This document shows, in pieces, positions 23,820-35,639 of a DNA stretch of 64,000 nucleotides. The DNA lies in the NCBI RefSeq assembly GCF_000003195.3, contig NC_012879.2, positions 38,646,565 to 38,710,564 on the forward strand, written 5' to 3'. The stretch's first letter is position 1, and every line of letters begins with the position of its first letter. Below the pieces are notes generated by a model, which saw only the letters and a program-made list of their open reading frames with translations, was not told the origin of the DNA and did not search any database. The position numbers and the translations under genes are program-made. Source of the stretch: Sorghum bicolor. Taxonomy: Eukaryota; Streptophyta; Magnoliopsida; Poales; Poaceae.

Positions 23820-26018
23820 AACTCCCCCAAGCTTACCTCTTGCTCGTCTCTGAGCAAGGATAGACTCAGCAATGGATCAGAAGTTGTTGCAATATTTTAA
23901 AAATTTGACGGTACACATGCTTTTAAATAAGATCTCATCTCTGAGTTAGAGTAAACTGTCAAGAACTGAAACTTACTTACTTTACCTTTCACCATGGGAC
24001 TTGTAACCGTCACTTCTGTCTTGAGTAGTTAAAAGATAGAACAGTCTAGCCAAGTGCCATGTCTCTTATTCTTGATCAGCTATAGCTCTGGAGTTTTCGC
24101 AGATTTTCAAATAAAACTCAGAGATTCCTTGTATGACTATCTAAATCTCTCTTTTGTGGTATTTCTGGATCCTTACCAAGGCAGTGATGGTATATGCCTT
24201 CTCTCAAGATATGTGGTATTTGTGGTATAAGGCATAGTGACATTGCCTTCTCGCTCACCCTACTTTAATAAGGCTTCAATATCTGGAGCTCATAGGTGGG
24301 AGATAAAGTATACATACTTACAAGACATTTATTGTATAGTCAAACCATGGATCCAAATAAACAAATCAATAAGCCAAATCAAGATGTGCATGTGTGGCGA
24401 ATGAATGGTGTATGGTGATTATGGTGATAACAATGGTGAAAGTCTAATTCTACTTTTGCTCTTTTGAGGGGATACATACCTTCCTTGCTTTTTGAAACTT
24501 TATGAGGAGAATGAGATGCTCTTCTTTTTCTTTCCTCTTAGGTGGGTATCTTGTACCCCTAATTCTACTGTCGGACACTTGTCCATTTTTACCTCTCGTC
24601 TCACTTTTTCTTTCTTTCGAGGTTCCGGGCACTTGCCCCTTTTTATTTCCTCGTTTATTTTTTTCTTTTCTTCTCTTTTCTTTTTTTTTCAGAGCACTCA
24701 TCTCTTGAGATAATATAGCAAGTGGTAGTAGCAAGATAACTTGAGCATTTATTTCACAAGGGAAAACAGAAATATTTTTGGCTATTCTCTCCCGGATTAG
24801 GAGTAGAATATTTTTGGGTGGTTCTGGAGATGGACATGGATGGATGTATGTGGATGGTACTTCCAGAGTAGAAGTAGCATATATGAGTGAACGTGCAAGT
24901 GAATCTTGATTTAACCACATGACAAGCTCCTAAGGGTCTACACAGCTAGACCACACTCAATGCTCATAAGCAGTAAATAGTAAATGTGTGGCTCAAAGTC
25001 TAGCAAGCATGTATATATGGCTGTGGTAGGAATTTAAACTCTCATCATACAGGAACTCATCATGCAATATTTTAAAGATTTTTCAAAGATAAAATTCTCC
25101 AGAATTCTAGCATCTCTAGGAATAGATAAACAGCAGCTCAACCTTCCCATATCATATCCGTTAACAACTTAGATTTCAAATCAAGTTTTCATCCCACAAG
25201 TTTAGTTCTAGAGCAAGCTTTAAATTATAACAGTTATGTCTAAACTTGAGAGAGAACTTCAAATTTGCAAATTAGACAGAGCAACTATTCATCATATCCA
25301 TGCTAGAGTTTTATTATTAAGATTCAGATTAGCATAGCCACTTTATTTATTTATTAAACACACTAAGAAAAGATATATATAAGCACAAAATCTTTATTTG
25401 GTCTTTCATAGTTTATGTATTTTAATATTCTAATATAATATAAGTATAAAGATAGGTAGAAATACTTAGCGAGATAAATGGGGTGCTCTCCCCCAAGCTG
25501 AATTTTGACGTAATTTCTCTTGATGTAGCTAGCAGGTGGCAGAGGTGTATTTGAAAGTCAGCAGCATTCTGACAGCGATTAGAATGTCCTCCGTCTGCTA
25601 GTCTTCTTGATTCTTAAATTCTGTGGAGCTCAAATAGACAACAAAGCTTGTGGAACTAATTAAGTGTTAGCATAAATATCTAGCCTTCATCATGTTGAGC
25701 TTTCTCAATAAATATTACTCCCTGTTTTTATATTTTTATTTTATAAAGCAGAAAAGAAATATTTATTTTATTTTTATGCCACCACAGTGAAGGTACTTAT
25801 GGGTTTTATGCCACTCGTATACTCACATGGGGCTTACTATATTTTAACATTTTTATTTTCTTTTCAAGATAGCATGATTAACTAATAATCTATTTAAGGA
25901 AAGTAAATAATTAAAGGGAAAAGGGAATGCAGAAAGGATAAATATGGATAACTATCGATCTTACCTTTCGGCGAGGGTTCAATGTTTTAAGTCTTCTTAA
26001 CAAGACTTCTCACCGTGT
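23820..26018 (-). other. Non-coding 3' internal region of element D, copy 1
   Basis: Holds the terminal polypurine tract (minus-strand AGCTTGGGGGAG at 23822-23833) and the hairpin array (24544-24558, 24573-24584, 24627-24638). An A-rich run on the minus strand follows near 24655-24690, then a second AGCTTGGGGGAG (25488-25499). It aligns with 11803-13986 of element C. Open frames such as 24450-24920 fall in this low-complexity region and I do not regard them as genes. Confidence 0.7.
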
Positions 26019-27033
26019 TCATTCTTCAGGTGCGTCATTTGATTCAGGTGCGGACCATGACGTCTGCACCTCTTGATACGGTGTCACCCATGTTCTTCGT
26101 TTGCCCAGCAGTTCGAAGTGCGGCGTTGGCAGTAACCTGCTCAGTGTGTTTGTGCTCGTAGACCTAGGTCCTTCACTTGGTAGAGTCTGAGAGTTATAAA
26201 ACTCCTCCGTGTCTTGCTCAAAGTGTACCTGCTCATAGAGACAAGGCAGAGATCAAGTGCATGGGTCCTGTTGGTGGAAAACACCAACAGAACCTAAAGT
26301 GTATTTGTTCTTGTTGACACCGTTTTTGGGCACGTGTCTAGGATGGCAGGATAGGGTGGCAGTACGATGCGGGTTGCTGATGAGGATGGTTGCCGATGAG
26401 GGAGAGGTTGAATGTGACTAAGTCCACAGGCAGTAATATGGTGCCGATGGCTGGATAAAAAGGTCTGCCGATGACTATGGCAAGGGGATTGCCGATGATG
26501 CAAAGGAGGAGTCCGGAAGCTGCCAGTTGTCATGTGGAGGAGTTTCGGTTTGTCGCGAAGGATAGTTTTATTATTTCCTTAATTATTTGCATCGTTTTGT
26601 ATACGGATTCCGTGTAATTTGGAATTCGAATTCTAATCGTGTCTGGTTGTAGCTCTTTGAGCAGGGTATAAATATACACCCTAGGACCTTGTAATAATCA
26701 ATCAAGAAATCAATCAAACACACGTTTTTACTCATATTCCAGCATCTACTTTTCGACGACTTCGTCATACTTTTTTCTTTTTATTACGAGTTCTTAGGAA
26801 TTCGTCGACTTAAGCTCGGCGTGTTCTCGAGTTCCGCGTGAGTACCTCTTAGCCGTGACATCCGGGCGCATCGCTGTTGTCAGGACTGAAGTATTCCAGT
26901 TATCACCTTTGCCGATAGTAAGGTCAAATCGGCTGGCACGCCTTAACGTTTGAATCGGGTATATAATACGATTGCTTCTTCTCCTTTTGGATCAAGTTGG
27001 CAGTTTATAATTGGTCTATAATGACTGCCAACA

Positions 27034-27425
27034 ACCGAATCGCCGCACATTTGTCAATGAGGTCGTACTATACACAAGGAAATGGGCCCCACTAATTGGA
27101 GTGAAGAGTTGGAAGCAATTACAGGCTTTAGTCAAAGAAAAAATTATGGAAGAGATATTGGTATGAAGTGAACTATTTTTAATTCCTTCTCGTGTGCTCA
27201 GTAAAACTAATTGCGATAAACCATTTGGTTGCTTTCTAATTCTAAACAGCTTAAGTGGAACTTTGTCAACATTGACGATGTGGATAAAAGAAAAGAGAAA
27301 ATATGGAGCATTGCATAGGATCGGTACACAGGATGGCAAGCAACTCTGAGTACAACATATAGGGCATCAATTATTATGCTGAGAGGATGAGGAACATACC
27401 TGAGGAGATAAACCTTGTTGAGTGG
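27034..27425 (+). pseudogene. Duplicate of the PF03004-like exon (segment 2)
   Basis: Identical to 22088-22479 and carried by the tandem duplication. It is not connected to the remaining exons in normal order. Confidence 0.7.
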
Positions 27426-28765
27426 TGTTGACACTAGCTAACAGCACTTGAATACTAGGTTGTCATCCACAGCATGGCACTAGAGTGTACTATGGTATTT
27501 ATACGCACACAGATAATCCGCAAGCGCACGGATACCGTTGAAGCTTTTACCCGGTTAAAGGTTTTATCGTATCCACAGGGAAACAGGAGAACTGATCTAT
27601 GCTCTAACTTAACCAAGATAAGTAAATAGGTGTAAATAGGAAAGATGGTAGAATCGAATAAGAACAATATTAAAGGTAAGATAACAATAGGTGATAATAT
27701 AGGAATAGAGAGTAGAGCAATTCTAGTATATGGGCGATGGTAGCAGAATAGAGAGGATAACTATGGTTTCTCTACTTCAAAGGGGTATGTCTATGTCTGG
27801 GACAAACCACGTGATAAGAGTACACCACAAAGGATGCTTATCCTTAGGCCGATAAACCCTACCCGTCCTGCTAACGAGAGGTGGACTACAGAGGACCAAC
27901 GTAACTGTCACCTACGCGGCCTACCACACGATCCAGCTAGACAGGGGATATCCACAAGTAATCTAGATCTAAGCACCTCGCTTACACCTATACTACAACT
28001 CTCACCTATAGCGTCCTATAGATTAGAATACTCAAAAGAGTTGTGAACCAGAACATACATAATTAGTAATTGCATAATGAATTAGAAGTAGATTACCAGA
28101 GTCATCCCATGAGCAAGCTTGATTAGAGCTTGATCATGACGAACTACAACCGGAGGAAGAACCGACAGGCCGGCCTCTCCTCCAATCCTCCCTCGCTGTC
28201 CATCTTGCTACTATCTAGATCTACTCTAGTTTAGAGAAGAGAGGAGAGCTCTCATCTCTAAACCCTAGCTTTTGCTCTATCTATGAATAATGAATAATGA
28301 TCAAGGGGAGCCTCCTCCAGGGGCCAGGGGGTCTAGTTATATAGTCCCCTCAATTGAACCTGGGCCGTCGGATCAAACCGACATTGATTGAACGGTTATT
28401 CTTGATCCTTTAGGTCGGTGGAGATCTCCCGAGAGAAAGAGTCCCGATTGGACTCCAGAGGTGGGCGGGCGCCCAGGGAAACAGGGCGGGCGCCCTGCCT
28501 CTGGCCCCTCTCGGCCTCCCGTTCGTTCCCGTGGCTTCTGGAGTCTTTTAGATGTAAGATAATTGTGCGGCACGTTAATATCTCTATGTAATCCCGACTT
28601 GTGGGCCTTTCTTTCGTATTTCCTGATAACCCCCTACAGAAATAGACAAACACCAAAACTCGTGGAATTCTGTCAGATAAAACCCTAAGTCTAGATGTTG
28701 ATTTCATTTGGATCCTTTTCTTTGTTTTTTTGATAATTAAATTTGATACTTAAGGACCGTCAACA
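27426..28765 (-). repeat. 3' LTR of element D, copy 2 (1340 bp)
   Basis: Tandem-duplication copy of 22480-23819. It makes element D appear to have three LTRs. Confidence 0.9.
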
Positions 28766-30964
28766 AACTCCCCCAAGCTTACCTCTTGCTCGTCTCTGAG
28801 CAAGGATAGACTCAGCAATGGATCAGAAGTTGTTGCAATATTTTAAAAATTTGACGGTACACATGCTTTTAAATAAGATCTCATCTCTGAGTTAGAGTAA
28901 ACTGTCAAGAACTGAAACTTACTTACTTTATCTTTCACCATGGGACTTGTAACCGTCACTTCTGTCTTGAGTAGTTAAAAGATAGAACAGTCTAGCCAAG
29001 TGCCATGTCTCTTATTCTTGATCAGCTATAGCTCTGGAGTTTTCGCAGATTTTCAAATAAAACTCAGAGATTCCTTGTATGACTATCTAAATCTCTCTTT
29101 TGTGGTATTTCTGGATCCTTACCAAGGCAGTGATGGTATATGCCTTCTCTCAAGATATGTGGTATTTGTGGTATAAGGCATAGTGACATTGCCTTCTCGC
29201 TCACCCTACTTTAATAAGGCTTCAATATCTGGAGCTCATAGGTGGGAGATAAAGTATACATACTTACAAGACATTTATTGTATAGTCAAACCATGGATCC
29301 AAATAAACAAATCAATAAGCCAAATCAAGATGTGCATGTGTGGCGAATGAATGGTGTATGGTGATTATGGTGATAACAATGGTGAAAGTCTAATTCTACT
29401 TTTGCTCTTTTGAGGGGATACATACCTTCCTTGCTTTTTGAAACTTTATGAGGAGAATGAGATGCTCTTCTTTTTCTTTCCTCTTAGGTGGGTATCTTGT
29501 ACCCCTAATTCTACTGTCGGACACTTGTCCATTTTTACCTCTCGTCTCACTTTTTCTTTCTTTCGAGGTTCCGGGCACTTGCCCCTTTTTATTTCCTCGT
29601 TTATTTTTTTCTTTTCTTCTCTTTTCTTTTTTTTTCAGAGCACTCATCTCTTGAGATAATATAGCAAGTGGTAGTAGCAAGATAACTTGAGCATTTATTT
29701 CACAAGGGAAAACAGAAATATTTTTGGCTATTCTCTCCCGGATTAGGAGTAGAATATTTTTGGGTGGTTCTGGAGATGGACATGGATGGATGTATGTGGA
29801 TGGTACTTCCAGAGTAGAAGTAGCATATATGAGTGAACGTGCAAGTGAATCTTGATTTAACCACATGACAAGCTCCTAAGGGTCTACACAGCTAGACCAC
29901 ACTCAATGCTCATAAGCAGTAAATAGTAAATGTGTGGCTCAAAGTCTAGCAAGCATGTATATATGGCTGTGGTAGGAATTTAAACTCTCATCATACAGGA
30001 ACTCATCATGCAATATTTTAAAGATTTTTCAAAGATAAAATTCTCCAGAATTCTAGCATCTCTAGGAATAGATAAACAGCAGCTCAACCTTCCCATATCA
30101 TATCCGTTAACAACTTAGATTTCAAATCAAGTTTTCATCCCACAAGTTTAGTTCTAGAGCAAGCTTTAAATTATAACAGTTATGTCTAAACTTGAGAGAG
30201 AACTTCAAATTTGCAAATTAGACAGAGCAACTATTCATCATATCCATGCTAGAGTTTTATTATTAAGATTCAGATTAGCATAGCCACTTTATTTATTTAT
30301 TAAACACACTAAGAAAAGATATATATAAGCACAAAATCTTTATTTGGTCTTTCATAGTTTATGTATTTTAATATTCTAATATAATATAAGTATAAAGATA
30401 GGTAGAAATACTTAGCGAGATAAATGGGGTGCTCTCCCCCAAGCTGAATTTTGACGTAATTTCTCTTGATGTAGCTAGCAGGTGGCAGAGGTGTATTTGA
30501 AAGTCAGCAGCATTCTGACAGCGATTAGAATGTCCTCCGTCTGCTAGTCTTCTTGATTCTTAAATTCTGTGGAGCTCAAATAGACAACAAAGCTTGTGGA
30601 ACTAATTAAGTGTTAGCATAAATATCTAGCCTTCATCATGTTGAGCTTTCTCAATAAATATTACTCCCTGTTTTTATATTTTTATTTTATAAAGCAGAAA
30701 AGAAATATTTATTTTATTTTTATGCCACCACAGTGAAGGTACTTATGGGTTTTATGCCACTCGTATACTCACATGGGGCTTACTATATTTTAACATTTTT
30801 ATTTTCTTTTCAAGATAGCATGATTAACTAATAATCTATTTAAGGAAAGTAAATAATTAAAGGGAAAAGGGAATGCAGAAAGGATAAATATGGATAACTA
30901 TCGATCTTACCTTTCGGCGAGGGTTCAATGTTTTAAGTCTTCTTAACAAGACTTCTCACCGTGT
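28766..30964 (-). other. Non-coding 3' internal region of element D, copy 2
   Basis: Same content as 23820-26018: polypurine tracts at 28768-28779 and 30434-30445 and the hairpin array at 29490-29584. It differs from copy 1 only at 28931, as far as I can see. Confidence 0.7.
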
Positions 30965-31198
30965 TCATTCTTCAGGTGCGTCATTTGATTCAGGTGCGGA
31001 CCATGACGTCTGCACCTCTTGATACGGTGTCACCCATGTTCTTCGTTTGCCCAGCAGTTCGAAGTGCGGCGTTGGCAGTAACCTGCTCAGTGTGTTTGTG
31101 CTCGTAGACCTAGGTCCTTCACTTGGTAGAGTCTGAGAGTTATAAAACTCCTCCGTGTCTTGCTCAAAGTGTACCTGCTCATAGAGACAAGGCAGAGA
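30965..31198 (-). pseudogene. C-terminal ORF remnant of element D, upstream part cut by element A
   Basis: A frame open from 31198 to a TGA at 30965-30967 encodes about 77 residues, with YEQVHFEQDTEEFYNS near its start and an acidic PESNDAPEE end. Its position matches the acidic C-terminus of the gag-protease ORF in element C, at the border of the conserved non-coding region. It is probably the tail of the D polyprotein. A stop at 31199-31201 and the insertion of A at 31258 separate it from the gag at 44727-46097. The duplicate lies at 26019-26252. Confidence 0.45.
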
Positions 31199-31257
31199 TC
31201 AAGTGCATGGGTCCTGTTGGTGGAAAACACCAACAGAACCTAAAGTGTATTTGTTCT

Positions 31258-31945
31258 TGTTGACACCGTTTTTGGGCACGTGTCTAGGATGGCAGGATAG
31301 GGTGGCAGTACGATGCGGGTTGCTGATGAGGATGGTTGCCGATGAGGGAGAGGTTGAATGTGACTAAGTCCACAGGCAGTAATATGGTGCCGATGGCTGG
31401 ATAAAAAGGTCTGCCGATGACTATGGCAAGGGGATTGCCGATGATGCAAAGGAGGAGTCCGGAAGCTGCCAGTTGTCATGTGGAGGAGTTTCGGTTTGTC
31501 GCGAAGGATAGTTTTATTATTTCCTTAATTATTTGCATCGTTTTGTATACGGATTCCGTGTAATTTGGAATTCGAATTCTAATCGTGTCTGGTTGTAGCT
31601 CTTTGAGCAGGGTATAAATATACACCCTAGGACCTTGTAATAATCAATCAAGAAATCAATCAAACACACGTTTTTACTCATATTCCAGCATCTACTTTTC
31701 GACGACTTCGTCATACTTTTTTCTTTTTATTACGAGTTCTTAGGAATTCGTCGACTTAAGCTCGGCGTGTTCTCGAGTTCCGCGTGAGTACCTCTTAGCC
31801 GTGACATCCGGGCGCATCGCTGTTGTCAGGACTGAAGTATTCCAGTTATCACCTTTGCCGATAGTAAGGTCAAATCGGCTGGCACGCCTTAACGTTTGAA
31901 TCGGGTATTAGCCCTTTGTGTTTGCAGATCAGTTTTGCATCAACA
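31258..31945 (+). repeat. 5' LTR of element A (688 bp)
   Basis: Starts TGTTGACACCG and ends GCATCAACA. It differs from the 3' LTR at 31501 (G against A at 43050) and 31750 (G against A at 43299), both CG to CA. A TATAAATA box lies at 31613-31620. The first 647 bp recur at 26312-26958 through the tandem duplication. Confidence 0.95.
31613..31620 (+). promoter_or_regulatory. TATA box of element A LTR
   Basis: TATAAATA in the sequence GGGTATAAATATAC, about 330 bases before the LTR end. It is repeated in the 3' LTR and in the duplicate partial LTR. Confidence 0.7.
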
Positions 31946-31951
31946 CATCTT

Positions 31952-31971
31952 TTGGCACGCTCGGTGGGACA
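31952..31971 (+). other. Primer-binding site region of element A
   Basis: TTTGGCACGCTCGGTGGGAC lies 6 bases after the 5' LTR. It resembles the TTGGCGCCGTCTGTGGGA type used by Tat elements but is not identical, so the exact tRNA is uncertain. Confidence 0.6.
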
Positions 31972-31991
31972 GATTCAAGATCAAGATCAAC

Positions 31992-34900
31992 ATGTCGATC
32001 TCTGACCTCGATCAAGAGAACGTCATCCCCGTGACGGAGGCCAACCTCAAGGATGAGCAAAAGCAAGCTATTGCCCAAGCCATGGAAGAGTTCAAGCAGC
32101 AATGCCTGAGGTCTTTCAGCATAAACAGGAGCGGCGAAGTGGTCCAGAAAGATGCACTGCCGGCACCACGGCAGGTCACCTTTGACGCCAATCCTGGCAA
32201 GCTTCAAGATATGGTTGACAATGCCATCAATCAAGCGTTGATTAACCAAGCTGGTGTACTGTCTAATACGGTTTTCAACGCCGTGGCAAGAACTTTCAAG
32301 GAAGGACAAATCCCGCCAGATTATGTGGGGCCCTCCCATCATCAGCCAACGGCACCAGAGGTCACGGCTCCATCGGCTGCCTTGACGAATGCAAGTGCAC
32401 AGTCTACCGTCACTCCAAGTACATTGGGGACTACTGGTGCACTATCTATGCCGATGGCAACCAACCCACAAATTTCAGTTGGGCAGCATAAACTGACAAC
32501 AGATATGTTGGCATCGGCAATGTCAGGGTTGACTCTTCCTCCCAACTGGTGGGGTTATGGTATGCCTCCAGAGTTGACGCCGGGAACATCACAAATAACT
32601 GACATGAGGGGCAAAACTCCTATAACATCGGCACCTCCCAATGCGCTGGTGAACCAGAGTCCTCGGTATACCACAACTACTACTGCAAGGCCTCACACTG
32701 GGAATCCTCAAGATTCAATGTTTCAGATGCCCAACGCATCGGCAGAGTCAATGCTGATGCAACAGAGGCCTATGGCCCAGTCGGGGTATGTCAATTCAAC
32801 GACGGTACCCAATTACCAATCATCGGCAGCACCTATGCCGATGAACGCTAATAATGGATGGCTTGGACAGCAAGCCTTTCCACAATCGCCCCAGCAGGGT
32901 TATCAGACTACAGGGTTCCAGCAAGGGCAGGTCTATCCCGGGTTCCAAGGTCAGGGGATTCCCAACCAGCCAATAAATTTTGGACAGCAACTCGGAGGAC
33001 AGCCAATCGGTGGACAGCAGTTTGGTGGTCCGCAGATTGGAGGACAGGTGACCAATACAATGTTCCATGCAGATCACGTCCCGAACAGACACGTGGAGGT
33101 TCGCCACCAAGTGCCAGATCCGCAGCCGCCTCATCGGCAAGATGCCGATGCGTATTGGGCCGATAAGATTGCTGAAGTAATGAGGGAACAATTTGGGATA
33201 AAACCCAAAGTCAACACTTATTCTTATCGGACACCGTATCCTCCAGCGTATGATTTGATCCCGCTTCCACATCGGTACAAGGTACCGGATTTTACAAAGT
33301 TTTCCGGACAGGACGACACGTCAACCATGGAGCATGTCAACAGTTTCATTATTCAATGTGGAGAGGCTGGTAACAGGGACGAATTGAGGGTTTGTCTATT
33401 TTCATCATCATTGTCTGGATCGGCCTTTACTTGGTTCATATCATTACCTCCCAACTCAGTAATTACTTGGGCCGATCTAGAGAAGCAATTCCACAAATAC
33501 TTCTTCTCGGGGGTTCATGAGAAGAAGATCACCGACTTGGTCAAGTTGAGGCAACGTAATGATGAGTCGGTTGAGGGATTTGTGCAGAGGATACGAGAGG
33601 TCAAGAATAAATGCTATAGCCTGGTTCTGGATGATCGGCAGCTAGCCGATTTGGCTTTCCAGGGTTTGTTGCCACATATCAGGGATAAGTATGCCTCTCA
33701 GGAGTTCGAAAGTTTAAGTCATTTGGTGCAGAGGATATCTGATCAAGACATCAAGCCTTTCGAGCCTAAGAGGGCATGGAATAAGAAAGTGTCATTTGTT
33801 GATGAAGCAACAAGCTCAGATTCCGATGAGGAACCAGTAATCGGTTTGGCAGAGTGGGTAAAAAACAAGAAGCCGATGTCTTGTCCTTTTGGGCAGAAGG
33901 AACCAGAGAAGTTTGCCTTTGACACCGCCAAGGCCGATAGGATATTTGACTTTCTACTTCAGGAAGGTCAAATCAAACTGTCACCTAACCATGTGATCCC
34001 ATCGGCAAAAGAGTTGAAGAGGATGAGATATTGCAAGTGGCATAATGCAACATCACATGACACCAACGAGTGCAAAGTATTCAGACAGCAGCTGCAATCG
34101 TCTATAGAGTCAGGGAGAATCAAATTTGACAGTTCCAAAGCCCAGAAGCCGATGAAGATAGACCAACATCCTTTCCCGACAAACATGTTGAACGCTAAGG
34201 GGAAGGCTAAGGTCTTAACGTCGGAGACAGCTGAGAAGAGTGCATCGGTAGATCCTCAGCATCAAGTTACTACTGCCGATGCAAGAAGTAAGGGCTTGGT
34301 CCAGGAAGGAACTAGCTCAGGAAGGCTTCGTCGATCTGGTATCGTCATAACTCATAGAAGGCCTCGAGAAAAATGGCAACAACGGGAAGATCGGTATCGG
34401 CGCCAGCAGGAAGATTATCAACGGGAAGAAGAAAGACGCCGACAGGAGTGGAATCGGCACAGGGATCATTGGAATTGTCCATTCTTCATCCATTGTTGGG
34501 AGGAAAATATCAAGCTTCCTACTGTCAGAGACTGCCCTGAATGCAACGGTTATGATCGGTACGATAGGAACGATCGGCATTATCATGATGATGAACGGCG
34601 AGCTAATGGGCCGATCAGAGGAAGGGTGTCAGTTCATGACCGGCTGGGGGGCAGATTCAGTGGGCACAACAGACTTAGTGACCGTGTCCAGTATTTTCCC
34701 AGGAACCAAGAGGAGCTTGAAGGAATGGCTGATGCGCGGGTTCCCGATGAATTCATATTTTGCAGGGATGCTAACACGAATCGCATGGAGTCAAGGGAGA
34801 ACCGACGCCCGACGGCAAGGCAAAGGCCACTTCCTCCATGGTGCCCTCGAGGATTAACCAAGACACAGAAAAGGAGATTGCAACGAGAAAGGCAAGAGGA

Positions 34901-35639
34901 GCTAAACAAGGGAGAGAACTCTGGAAGTCGGCAGCCGTCAGACACTAAGAGGGAAGGTCCATCGGCAGGCGTCAACATGGTCTTCATGTTGCCGATGGAG
35001 TTTCTTGCACCAGTCAGTGACGATGAGTTGGAATTTTCTGATCAGATAGCTCAGTTGGCTCTGGATCCGATGACGGCTATCTTTGAGAAACCTGCCAATG
35101 ACGAGAGGCAGCATCTTAAAGCTTTGTTCCTCAAAGGAAGGGTTGATGGGCAGCCAATGACCAAGATCCTAGTTGATGGTGGAGCTGCTATTAATATTAT
35201 GCCGTATGCAGTATATCGGAAGCTTGGGAAAGGGGATCAAGATTTGACCAAGACCGATATGATGCTCAAAGACTTTGAAGGAAACGTGTCTCCAGTCAAG
35301 GGGGCGATATGTGCAGAGTTGACCATCGGCAGCAAAACCTTGCCGACAACTTTTTTCGTGATCAGCGGAAAAGGTGCCTACAATTTATTATTGGGGAGAG
35401 ATTGGATTCACGCCAATTGTTGTGTCCCATCTACAATGCATCAGTGCTTGGTTCAGTGGGTAGGTGACAAGATTGAGATCGTCCCAGGAGATTCTTCTTA
35501 TGTTATCGCATCGACAGAAGCGGATACTTATGAAAGGACTAGGTGCATTTCAGGAGAAGTTTGGGAGAAAGATTTTCTCAAAGTTGCCGATTATGAGATT
35601 CCACCGATCCAAGCAGTCGGTTCTGACGACGGTTTTTAA
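31992..35639 (+). CDS. gag-pro: Gag-protease polyprotein of element A
   Basis: Uninterrupted 1215-codon frame. I take ATG 31992 (MSISDLDQ) as the start because the longer frame begins inside the LTR. The N-terminal third is Gln/Pro/Gly-rich with GGQ repeats near residues 330-360. The capsid region with DLEKQFHKYF and LVKLRQRNDESVEGFVQRI lies at about residues 430-590. A modified zinc finger (CKWHNATSHDTNEC) is near residue 680, and a Cys-rich CPFFIHCW...CPEC motif near 835. The retropepsin-like domain (from about 1055) reads VDGGAAINIMP, with Gly where D-T/S-G has Thr or Ser, and LLGRDWIHAN. It ends at TAA, which overlaps the ATG of the next frame (TAATG). No internal stop is seen, so gag should be translatable. 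Confidence 0.92.
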   Translation: MSISDLDQENVIPVTEANLKDEQKQAIAQAMEEFKQQCLRSFSINRSGEVVQKDALPAPRQVTFDANPGKLQDMVDNAINQALINQAGVLSNTVFNAVARTFKEGQIPPDYVGPSHHQPTAPEVTAPSAALTNASAQSTVTPSTLGTTGALSMPMATNPQISVGQHKLTTDMLASAMSGLTLPPNWWGYGMPPELTPGTSQITDMRGKTPITSAPPNALVNQSPRYTTTTTARPHTGNPQDSMFQMPNASAESMLMQQRPMAQSGYVNSTTVPNYQSSAAPMPMNANNGWLGQQAFPQSPQQGYQTTGFQQGQVYPGFQGQGIPNQPINFGQQLGGQPIGGQQFGGPQIGGQVTNTMFHADHVPNRHVEVRHQVPDPQPPHRQDADAYWADKIAEVMREQFGIKPKVNTYSYRTPYPPAYDLIPLPHRYKVPDFTKFSGQDDTSTMEHVNSFIIQCGEAGNRDELRVCLFSSSLSGSAFTWFISLPPNSVITWADLEKQFHKYFFSGVHEKKITDLVKLRQRNDESVEGFVQRIREVKNKCYSLVLDDRQLADLAFQGLLPHIRDKYASQEFESLSHLVQRISDQDIKPFEPKRAWNKKVSFVDEATSSDSDEEPVIGLAEWVKNKKPMSCPFGQKEPEKFAFDTAKADRIFDFLLQEGQIKLSPNHVIPSAKELKRMRYCKWHNATSHDTNECKVFRQQLQSSIESGRIKFDSSKAQKPMKIDQHPFPTNMLNAKGKAKVLTSETAEKSASVDPQHQVTTADARSKGLVQEGTSSGRLRRSGIVITHRRPREKWQQREDRYRRQQEDYQREEERRRQEWNRHRDHWNCPFFIHCWEENIKLPTVRDCPECNGYDRYDRNDRHYHDDERRANGPIRGRVSVHDRLGGRFSGHNRLSDRVQYFPRNQEELEGMADARVPDEFIFCRDANTNRMESRENRRPTARQRPLPPWCPRGLTKTQKRRLQRERQEELNKGENSGSRQPSDTKREGPSAGVNMVFMLPMEFLAPVSDDELEFSDQIAQLALDPMTAIFEKPANDERQHLKALFLKGRVDGQPMTKILVDGGAAINIMPYAVYRKLGKGDQDLTKTDMMLKDFEGNVSPVKGAICAELTIGSKTLPTTFFVISGKGAYNLLLGRDWIHANCCVPSTMHQCLVQWVGDKIEIVPGDSSYVIASTEADTYERTRCISGEVWEKDFLKVADYEIPPIQAVGSDDGF

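Larger units (their letters stand above)
22013..26958. repeat. Tandem duplication, copy 1 (4946 bp)
   Basis: The unit contains the last 75 bp of the B LTR, the transposase-gene exon, the complete D LTR, the D 3' internal region and 647 bp of the element A 5' LTR. It is followed directly by copy 2. The only difference I found is C at 23985 against T at 28931. The breakpoints share GTAT (22013-22016, 26959-26962, 31905-31908). Confidence 0.93.
26959..31904. repeat. Tandem duplication, copy 2 (4946 bp)
   Basis: Repeats 22013-26958. Its right edge leads into the last 41 bp of the true element A 5' LTR. Copy 2 is therefore joined to the original downstream sequence, while copy 1 is joined to the original upstream sequence. 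Confidence 0.93.

Noticed and set aside
24450..24920. 156-codon minus-strand frame and overlapping plus frames (also 29396-29866)
   Set aside because: Low-complexity A/T-rich and Lys/Arg-rich sequence in the conserved non-coding tail of element D; the related tail of element C does not preserve the frame.
22013..31904. Two adjacent D LTRs as a complete small element or LTR-pair recombination product
   Set aside because: The repeat boundaries lie inside unrelated LTRs (B and A) and share only GTAT, so the repeated block is a segmental duplication and not an element.
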